A stretch of 64,000 nucleotides of DNA, taken from Paenibacillus_E sp964253085 (lineage in GTDB: Bacteria; Bacillota; Bacilli; Paenibacillales; NBRC-103111). The stretch is taken from assembly GCF_964253085.1 (NCBI RefSeq), contig NZ_CAXUQH020000001.1, positions 248,001 through 312,000 of the forward strand. Reading direction: 5' to 3'. The number at the start of each line of letters is the position of its first letter. Within the stretch, counting starts at the first letter, position 1. Made by a program: the position numbers and the translations under genes. The notes beneath the pieces are model-generated. The model searched no databases. It had not been told where the DNA came from and saw nothing but the letters and a program-made list of their open reading frames with translations. Positions 58,562-64,000 of the stretch are shown here, in pieces.

Positions 58562-59494
58562 TTGTCCTTTGCGGCAACAACCAAAAAAGAATTAACGTTA
58601 ATTAATGATTCGGAGGCATGCTGTGAAAAAGCGGAGCTGTCTGCGCTCATTCGAATGAATGGCGCTGTTCAGTTAACGAGCCAACGTGTCGTGTTGGATG
58701 TATCCACGGAGAACGCAGCGATTGCTCGGCGAATTTACTCGCTGATCAAGAAGACGTATAATACACACACGGAGCTGCTCGTGCGTAAGAAAATGCGTCT
58801 AAAGAAGAATAATGTGTACATTGTAAGGGTACCTGGTCAAGTACAGGAGCTGCTCAGTGATTTGAAGATCGTCTCGGAGGGTTTTATTTTTACGACGGGG
58901 ATTAACAAGGACATTATTCGCGGCAATTGCTGCAAGCGTGCTTATCTTCGAGGAGCCTTCATGGCTGGCGGTTCTGTCAATAATCCGGAGGGATCTTCCT
59001 ACCATTTGGAAATTGCTTCGATTTATGAAGAACACTGTAAAGCTTTAACACAGCTTGCGAATAAGTTTGACTTGAACGCCCGATTCATTGAACGTAAGAA
59101 AGGGTTCGTGCTGTATATCAAGGAAGGCGAGAAAATTATCGAGTTTCTCAATATCATTGGGGCTCATCAGGCGCTGTTGCGTTTCGAGGATGTCCGGATT
59201 ATGAAGGATATGAGGAATTCCGTTAATCGCATCGTGAACTGTGAAACGGCGAACTTGAATAAAACGATCGGGGCAGCCGTCAGACAAATCGAAAATATTC
59301 GATTGTTGCAGCGGGAGATCGGTCTAGATAGCTTGCCTGAGAAGTTAAGAGAGGTTGCGGAGATTAGACTTGCGCATCCTGACTTGAATTTGAAGGAAGT
59401 TGGAGACATGCTTTCGGGCAGTGTCAGCAAGTCAGGTGTGAATCATCGCCTGCGGAAAATAGACGAATTAGCCGAAAAACACCGAAATTCGTAG
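58562..59494 (+). CDS. whiA: DNA-binding protein WhiA
   Basis: A 310-residue protein with an N-terminal LAGLIDADG-like homing-endonuclease fold (without nuclease residues) and a C-terminal helix-turn-helix (LNLKEVGDMLSGSVSKSGVNHRLRK). It affects cell division and chromosome segregation in Bacillus. TTG 58562 gives the family start MSFAATTKKEL and lies about 11 nt from AAGGAAG; GTG 58553, which overlaps the yvcK stop, is the alternative. Confidence 0.92.
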   Translation: MSFAATTKKELTLINDSEACCEKAELSALIRMNGAVQLTSQRVVLDVSTENAAIARRIYSLIKKTYNTHTELLVRKKMRLKKNNVYIVRVPGQVQELLSDLKIVSEGFIFTTGINKDIIRGNCCKRAYLRGAFMAGGSVNNPEGSSYHLEIASIYEEHCKALTQLANKFDLNARFIERKKGFVLYIKEGEKIIEFLNIIGAHQALLRFEDVRIMKDMRNSVNRIVNCETANLNKTIGAAVRQIENIRLLQREIGLDSLPEKLREVAEIRLAHPDLNLKEVGDMLSGSVSKSGVNHRLRKIDELAEKHRNS

Positions 59495-59561
59495 ATAAGT
59501 CCGGGCTGTACAACGCTTGTATAAGTTTTTCGCATTTTTTCTAGTGTACTTGAAGGAAAAA

Positions 59562-59570
59562 TGCTATAAT
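59562..59570 (+). promoter_or_regulatory. Extended -10 promoter of the HPr-like gene
   Basis: TGC-TATAAT (59562-59570), 71 bp before the start, with no clear -35. It would give the HPr-like gene a transcript separate from whiA. Confidence 0.55.
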
Positions 59571-59641
59571 GTTAAAACATAAGGTAAACGCTGTTATTAA
59601 TAGTAATCCATATAAGCTCCACACTAGGGGGAATTAGTTCC

Positions 59642-59911
59642 ATGTCCAGACGTCCAGTCGTTGTGAAGTTGAGAACAGGACTTCATGCCAGACCTGCGGC
59701 ATTGTTTGTTCAAGAGGCGAATAAGTTTTCATCGGAGATCTTTGTTGAGAAAGATGAGAAGAAAGTGAATGCAAAGAGCATCATGGGAATTATGAGTCTT
59801 GCGATCAGCACAGGGACCGAAGTCTTCATAAGTGCAGAAGGTTCGGATGCAGAGCAGGCTGTAAACGCTTTAGTCACATTAGTCAGTAAGGAAGAGTTGG
59901 AAAACCAATAA
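59642..59911 (+). CDS. crh: HPr-family phosphocarrier at the crh locus
   Basis: An 89-residue HPr-fold protein. His15 (TGLHARPA) and Ser46 (AKSIMGIMSL) are both present. Ser46 is the HprK target; phospho-Ser HPr or Crh is the CcpA corepressor. In B. subtilis the gene after whiA is crh, whose product has Gln at position 15 and cannot work in the PTS. Here His15 is kept, so it might be a true PTS carrier or a Crh that never lost the residue. RBS AGGGGG. A terminator follows. Confidence 0.88.
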   Translation: MSRRPVVVKLRTGLHARPAALFVQEANKFSSEIFVEKDEKKVNAKSIMGIMSLAISTGTEVFISAEGSDAEQAVNALVTLVSKEELENQ

Positions 59912-59917
59912 TCCTTT

Positions 59918-59947
59918 AAAAGCCTACCTTTCGAGGGGGCTTTTTTG
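59918..59947 (+). terminator. Terminator after the HPr-like gene
   Basis: AAAAGCC..CC-TTTCGA-GG.GGGCTTTT with T6. Confidence 0.85.
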
Positions 59948-60033
59948 CATTGTGTATGGCTGAATCACAATCGTGCTAAAAGTGTCAAAATTGTTAACAA
60001 TTAGTGGCATGGAGCAACCTTTTCCAATTGATT

Positions 60034-60096
60034 ACGTCTAATAGACGTGGTCGTGATGGATAAGGCTATTTGTATTTCCAAATAGCGCCCCTATCC
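60034..60096 (+). other. Two inverted repeats upstream of the CuAO-domain gene
   Basis: ACGTCTA-A-TAGACGT (60034-60048) is a perfect 7-bp inverted repeat. GGATA..GCTATTTG (60058-60072) pairs with CAAATAGC..TATCC (60079-60096) to form a leader hairpin ending just before the AAGGAG RBS. They may be an operator and an mRNA stem. Confidence 0.45.
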
Positions 60097-60123
60097 CAAG
60101 ATTGAAGAAGGAGCCGAAGTGAA

Positions 60124-61887
60124 ATGAACGTAGTAAAGAAAGAAATGATTGCCCTACTGGCGTTACTCGTATTTCTAGTCAGTACGATAACAGCACCAGC
60201 CGCACATGCGGTATCAACGAGCTCGTCCTTTATTTTACTTTATATTGATAAGTCAGAAGCATTCGTAAATCAGGAGCAGATCCATCTTGAATCTCCATCT
60301 ACCATTATTGATGGAAGCACCTTCGTCCCAGCCAAATTCTTGGGTGATACATTAGGATTTCAAGTAGAGTGGAACGATTTATCCCGTACGATTCAAATGG
60401 CGCCTCCAGGTTATAACATTGTTCTTGATTCCGATCATAAGACGGTGACAACAAATGGGGTGGATGTACCCTTTAATTCCGTAGCCGCTATCGTTAATGG
60501 CAAATTGCTTGTGAAGCTGACATGGTTAGCAGATTATATGGGTGCAAAGTACACTTATAACAGCGAACTAAGACGTGTAGAGATCGTGCATTTTAAGGCG
60601 CCTGAGGGCATCTACATCGATCAAGACAGCAATTCTCGTCCAGTGGCCAAGTTTGCTACTGCGAAGCCTACCTACAGGCTTGGCGAGCCTGTTAAGTATT
60701 TGGATTTGAGTTATGATCCAGATGCAGAAGGTATCGTATCCTTCGATTGGACAGGTAAACAAGAGGCATACTTCAAAGCTGGCCAATATCCAGTAACCTT
60801 AACGGTTAAGGATGGTCATGGGCATGTGAGTAAATTGTTCAAAAGCTTTGTGAACGTTGTTAATGAACCGTATTTGTCGGAAGTCGAGTATCCGATTTAT
60901 ATGAAACCGGTTGGCGGATTCATCAAAACGAACTGGACGACCATCTGGTCACATTTTAATGAGTTGCCAATGCTTCCGAAAGACGTGAAAGAAGTACAAG
61001 GGCGCACGCTGCTTGTGAGTGATAGCCCGGAAGAGTTCACATCGAGCGGTATTCTGTACCAAGACAATATTAATGGTAAAGCGCGTTTGTACGCGGATCA
61101 TATCAATGGCACGCAAAAGAAGATGACGTTTGCCATCTTTGCAACTAATAACACAGACAAACCGATTACAATCAAAACGACGAATAAAGGTGAAGTATAT
61201 CCTTCTGTTTATGCGAACTTGATTGGCAGCGAAGCGTCGGTTGATTTCCTTCTAAACAACGTGTACACGGAAGAGATGACGGTTCTGCCTCATGCAAGCT
61301 ATGTGTATGCGAAACTACCTGAATTCTATCCAGGTCAAGGTGTGAATTTGTTCTATGATGTCGAAACAAACGGCGAGCTGCAAATGTCCTTTATCGCAAC
61401 GGAGAAAATGCTGACGCCAACGACGGTGAAGGAGTTGCCTCTACTCTCCTTTAACGGTCATGTACGCGGTACTTTCCCCGTTTCGGAGATTGAATGGAAA
61501 ATTGATGCCACAAGCTTCACCAAAGCCTCCGTGTTAACGATCGGAGATAATAAGACAGATCCATTCGTCAAAGGCTACGACGTGATGCGTAAGCAAGTCG
61601 TGGAGAATGGTGGGAATTATGGCGTAGTCTATAAAATCCATGCAGATAAGCCGCGCAAAATGGCTGTCATGATCATGGCTAGAGGCGGCGTGTTCAAGGG
61701 ACCGTTTAAAATCAATGGTGAAATCATTCCTGTACCGTATTCTGGTGTCATTACGGCCTTCGATGGCTTGGAAGTATTAGCACGTACAACTGGTACCGAA
61801 GATGCCTTAGATATCGAGTTCACGCCTCCAGCGGGCTCAGCGTTTCCGATTGATTTGATCTTCTACCCATTGGAAGATAAGAAATGA
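60124..61887 (+). CDS. Secreted protein with copper-amine-oxidase N-terminal domain and PKD-like domain
   Basis: A 587-residue secreted protein. The signal peptide is 1-30 (ALLALLVFLVSTITAPAAHA). Residues about 33-155 form a copper-amine-oxidase N1-type domain (LYIDKSEAFVNQEQIHLESP, STFVPAKFLGDTLGFQVEW, LRRVEIVHF), a wall-associated module common in Paenibacillus. A PKD-like domain follows (about 175-245, FDWTGKQEAYFKAGQYPVTLTVKDGHGH). The C-terminal 330 residues have no domain I recognise. No catalytic oxidase domain is present, so it is not an amine oxidase. It is monocistronic and faces clpP across a bidirectional terminator. Confidence 0.83.
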   Translation: MNVVKKEMIALLALLVFLVSTITAPAAHAVSTSSSFILLYIDKSEAFVNQEQIHLESPSTIIDGSTFVPAKFLGDTLGFQVEWNDLSRTIQMAPPGYNIVLDSDHKTVTTNGVDVPFNSVAAIVNGKLLVKLTWLADYMGAKYTYNSELRRVEIVHFKAPEGIYIDQDSNSRPVAKFATAKPTYRLGEPVKYLDLSYDPDAEGIVSFDWTGKQEAYFKAGQYPVTLTVKDGHGHVSKLFKSFVNVVNEPYLSEVEYPIYMKPVGGFIKTNWTTIWSHFNELPMLPKDVKEVQGRTLLVSDSPEEFTSSGILYQDNINGKARLYADHINGTQKKMTFAIFATNNTDKPITIKTTNKGEVYPSVYANLIGSEASVDFLLNNVYTEEMTVLPHASYVYAKLPEFYPGQGVNLFYDVETNGELQMSFIATEKMLTPTTVKELPLLSFNGHVRGTFPVSEIEWKIDATSFTKASVLTIGDNKTDPFVKGYDVMRKQVVENGGNYGVVYKIHADKPRKMAVMIMARGGVFKGPFKINGEIIPVPYSGVITAFDGLEVLARTTGTEDALDIEFTPPAGSAFPIDLIFYPLEDKK

Positions 61888-62005
61888 GAAAAACTTCTAT
61901 CGAAGTACTTCGAGGAAGAGCGACCGCGTTTTAAATGTAGTTTTTATCGCCAATAAGAATTTGATTTTGCGTGTATCGGAAACTTAGAAATTCTTATGTG
62001 GAGAT

Positions 62006-62064
62006 TAAAAAAACCAGCCGAACATCAACGCTCATGCGAGCAATGTTGTTCAGGCTGGTTTTTT
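62006..62064. terminator. Bidirectional terminator between the CuAO-domain gene and clpP
   Basis: AAAAAACCAGCC pairs with GGCTGGTTTTTT, with inner GAACA/TGTTC pairing. A-run on one side and T-run on the other serve both convergent genes. Confidence 0.9.
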
Positions 62065-62078
62065 CATGTATGAAATGA

Positions 62079-62660
62079 TTAGACGCGCTCGATGACTTTA
62101 TCGATGAGTCCGTATTCGGCTGCTTCTTTAGCACTCATGAAGTTATCACGGTCTGTATCCTTCTCGATACGCTCGAACGTTTGTCCAGTGCGCTCAGCTA
62201 GGATCTTGTTCAGGTTATCTCTCATTTTCAAAATACGCTTCGCGCGAATCTCGATGTCGGAGGCTTGACCTTCTGCGCCGCCAAGCGGTTGGTGAATCAT
62301 GACTTCGCTGTTTGGAAGCGCGTAACGCTTGCCTTTGGCACCAGCTGTGAGCAAGAAGGCACCCATCGAAGCGGCCATACCTACACAGATCGTGGATACG
62401 TCTGGTTTGATGAACTGCATCGTGTCGAAGATCGCCATGCCGGCTGTGATGGAGCCCCCTGGGCTGTTAATGTAAAGCGAGATATCTTTATCAGGATCTT
62501 GTGCGGCCAAGAAGAGCAACTGAGCAATGATGGAATTCGCCACAACATCGTTGACACCCGTGCCTAAGAATATAATGCGGTCCTTTAGCAAGCGAGAGTA
62601 GATGTCATATCCTCTTTCACCGCGCGCGTCTTGTTCGACGACCATAGGAATAAAACTCAT
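62079..62660 (-). CDS. clpP: ATP-dependent Clp protease proteolytic subunit
   Basis: A 193-residue serine peptidase that forms the two-ring chamber used with ClpC, ClpX and similar ATPases. The triad is Ser98 (GMAASMG), His123 (MIHQPLGG) and Asp172. RBS AAGGAGGT lies 9 nt before the ATG. Its promoter overlaps a CtsR box, so it should be heat-induced. Confidence 0.97.
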   Translation of the reverse strand: MSFIPMVVEQDARGERGYDIYSRLLKDRIIFLGTGVNDVVANSIIAQLLFLAAQDPDKDISLYINSPGGSITAGMAIFDTMQFIKPDVSTICVGMAASMGAFLLTAGAKGKRYALPNSEVMIHQPLGGAEGQASDIEIRAKRILKMRDNLNKILAERTGQTFERIEKDTDRDNFMSAKEAAEYGLIDKVIERV

Positions 62661-62726
62661 GAGAATGACCTCCTTGGGGTTGGGTTACCTACTATTGGGT
62701 ACATACTATTTACAGTATCTACAAGT

Positions 62727-62766
62727 ATGATAACGAAAAAACGTCTGAAGGTCAAGAAAGGTCAAA
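62727..62766 (-). promoter_or_regulatory. clpP promoter with CtsR operator
   Basis: On the minus strand, TTGACC (62755-62750), a 17-bp spacer and TATCAT (62732-62727) form the promoter. On the plus strand, GGTCAAG-AAA-GGTCAAA (62750-62766) matches the CtsR heptad direct repeat (RGTCAAA-NAN-RGTCAAA) at all but one position and covers the -35. Confidence 0.85.
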
Positions 62767-62839
62767 CTAAACACAAAAAAAAGCAGCTTCAGAGCTGATT
62801 TGGCGATTAAACCTTAACTCATGTAGCTGATTTGTTGGA

Positions 62840-62911
62840 CGCGCCCGAAAGGAATCGAACCTTTATCTCAGGCTTCGGAGGCCTACGTCATATCCATTGG
62901 ACCACGGGCGC
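62840..62911 (-). tRNA. tRNA-Arg (CCG)
   Basis: 72-nt cloverleaf read on the minus strand: acceptor GCGCCCG/CGGGCGC, anticodon CCG in CTCCGAA, GGTTCGATTCC T-arm. CCA is not encoded directly after the discriminator. Same place as in Bacillus (between clpP and cggR). Confidence 0.92.
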
Positions 62912-63017
62912 ATAGTTTAGAAAAAGTGAAGCAAGGGTTATTATAAGTCAGCTTTCCATAAAAAGCAAGGAGGTAAGCCCTTACAGGGCTATTTGGAGAA
63001 AAATGTTTGAACAAATG

Positions 63018-63046
63018 TTGAATGTTGAGTTGGAAATGGTTATAAT
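63018..63046 (+). promoter_or_regulatory. Promoter of the cggR (gapA) operon
   Basis: TTGAAT (63018-63023), a 17-bp spacer and TATAAT (63041-63046). It lies 130 bp before the cggR start. Confidence 0.8.
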
Positions 63047-63106
63047 AAGAACTGTAAATGAGAAATGAAATATGGAATTGCGCAAGGAACTTTTTTTTCA
63101 CCCAGG

Positions 63107-63142
63107 TGGGACACAAAATGTATACCTGGGACAAAAAACGTC
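63107..63142 (+). promoter_or_regulatory. Tandem CggR operator
   Basis: TGGGAC-N6-TGTA-N4-TGGGAC-N6-CGTC: two direct half-operators 20 bp apart. The B. subtilis CggR operator has the same plan (CGGGAC-N6-TGTC-N4-CGGGAC-N6-TGTC). It lies downstream of the promoter, so a bound repressor would block elongation, with autoregulation of cggR. Confidence 0.85.
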
Positions 63143-63175
63143 CTACTTTGGATCGGGAGCGTTGGAAGTCGTCCT

Positions 63176-64000
63176 ATGAGAGAGATTCTAGACATTCAGA
63201 AACAGCTCATGCCTGATCTTATGGACATCATGAAGAAACGCTACTCGATTCTGCAACACATCTTGGTTTCCGGTGTTGTCGGACGAAGGACGTTAGCGTC
63301 CTCACTCGACATGACGGAGCGCGTACTCCGCGGTGAAGTCGATTTCCTGAAGGAGCTAGGGCTTCTGGAATCGGACGCAAGCGGTATGAAGATCAGCGAG
63401 TCTGGTCGTCAGCTGCTGGAAGATATGCAGCCGATCATTAAGATGGCGTTTGGCTTGACAGATTTGGAAGACAGCATTGCCAAAGCTTTTCACATCTCCC
63501 ATGTGATTATCGTCCCTGGGGATTCAGATACTTCGGTATTTACGAAGAAGGAGCTTGGGCGCGCTGGTGCGGCCGCCTTACGTAAATATGTTGCCAAAGA
63601 TGATATCATCGCGGTAACAGGTGGATCAACCATGGCTCAGATCGCTAATAACCTAGCCATCTCGTCTTCGATGAAAGGTAGTTGGTTCGTTCCTGCACGT
63701 GGAGGACTTGGTGAAAGTGTGGATATGCAAGCGAATACGATTGCTTCCATTATGGCCAAGAAAACTGGTGGGAAATACAGGCTGCTGCATGTGCCAGATC
63801 ATCTTGGGGAAGAGGCGTATCAATCGCTGATTCAAGATCCACAGATTCAGGAAGTTGTGAACGCGGTGCGCAGTTGTCGCATTGTTGTACATGGTATCGG
63901 AGATGCTATGGTCATGGCACGCAGACGTAAGGTAGATAGTGATACTACAGGCAGTCTGAGAGCTGATGGTGCACTTGCTGAGGCGCTTGGATATTATTTT
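63176..64000 (+). CDS. cggR: Central glycolytic genes regulator, 3' end outside the window
   Basis: 275 codons are in the window with no stop; the family has about 340 residues. The N-terminal winged helix (residues about 25-65, GRRTLASSLDMTERVLRGEV) binds the operator; the SorC-type sugar-phosphate domain starts near 90 (VIIVPGDSD, DDIIAVTGGSTMAQIA, VVHGIGDAM) and senses fructose-1,6-bisphosphate. ATG 63176 aligns with the known family start, though the nearest GGAG is 16 nt upstream, so initiation may be weak. In Bacilli gapA, pgk, tpiA, pgm and eno follow. Confidence 0.95.
   Translation, partial: MREILDIQKQLMPDLMDIMKKRYSILQHILVSGVVGRRTLASSLDMTERVLRGEVDFLKELGLLESDASGMKISESGRQLLEDMQPIIKMAFGLTDLEDSIAKAFHISHVIIVPGDSDTSVFTKKELGRAGAAALRKYVAKDDIIAVTGGSTMAQIANNLAISSSMKGSWFVPARGGLGESVDMQANTIASIMAKKTGGKYRLLHVPDHLGEEAYQSLIQDPQIQEVVNAVRSCRIVVHGIGDAMVMARRRKVDSDTTGSLRADGALAEALGYYF

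Noticed and set aside
60124..61887. Copper amine oxidase enzyme
   Set aside because: Only the small N-terminal domain is present; the catalytic domain with the topaquinone site is absent.

Overview
The window is chromosomal DNA from a spore-forming member of the Firmicutes, most likely Paenibacillus or a close relative. The reasons are Bacillus-type gene order (spoIIE-yabS-yabT-tilS-hpt-ftsH; coaX-hslO-yacD-cysK-pab/fol-yazB-dusB-greA-lysS-rrn; hprK-lgt-ppaX-yvoF-his; trxB-rapZ-yvcK-whiA-crh; clpP-tRNA-Arg-cggR), strong AGGAGG-type ribosome binding sites, frequent GTG/TTG starts, and Bacillus-like 16S, 23S and tRNA genes. I saw no insertion sequence, prophage or CRISPR array.

Layout. 1-7300: the 3' part of spoIIE, a class D-like sortase with a large LPXTG adhesin, then the yabS/yabT pair. 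7330-11420: tilS, hpt and ftsH. 11620-16914: NAD synthesis (nadA, nadB, nadC), then coaX and hslO. 16989-27423: a yacD-like foldase, cysK, the p-aminobenzoate/folate operon (pabB, pabA, pabC, folP, folB, folK), yazB, dusB, greA and lysS. 27470-33850: an rRNA/tRNA locus in the order 16S-5S-tRNA-Ile-tRNA-Ala-23S followed by eight tRNAs. 33905-36408 (minus strand): a small thiamine-binding-type protein and a two-gene GMC oxidoreductase. 36674-40016: a tandem NlpC/P60 protein, a PucR-type regulator and an MsmX-like sugar ABC ATPase. 40186-43262: hprK, lgt, ppaX, yvoF. 43449-44405: a glycine-repeat peptidoglycan-binding protein. 44689-52395: hisZ, hisG, hisD, hisB, hisH, hisF, hisIE, histidinol phosphatase and a prs copy; hisA is absent. 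52486-61887: TPR protein, trxB, glcK, rapZ, yvcK, whiA, an HPr-like gene and a copper-amine-oxidase-N-domain protein. 62079-64000: clpP (minus), tRNA-Arg (minus) and the start of cggR.

How the parts fit. Several loci concern carbon control: hprK, HPr/Crh, glcK, yvcK, rapZ, MsmX and cggR. The folate and histidine operons are compact, with 4-nt overlaps between several genes. Legible regulation includes a CtsR box on the clpP promoter, a tandem CggR operator before cggR, and an inverted repeat on the adhesin promoter.

The most unusual items are: a roughly 137-nt leader before glcK that folds on paper into a closed stem, an open bubble, a second stem and a three-way junction, with two GTTTAAAC copies placed to form a pseudoknot; the atypical rRNA order, with a terminator-like hairpin after 5S and an rrn-like promoter directly before 23S; the missing hisA; an HPr at the crh locus that keeps His15; and a tandem NlpC/P60 protein whose first domain has lost its catalytic residues. 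All family and structure statements come from reading the sequence; no search or folding program was run.
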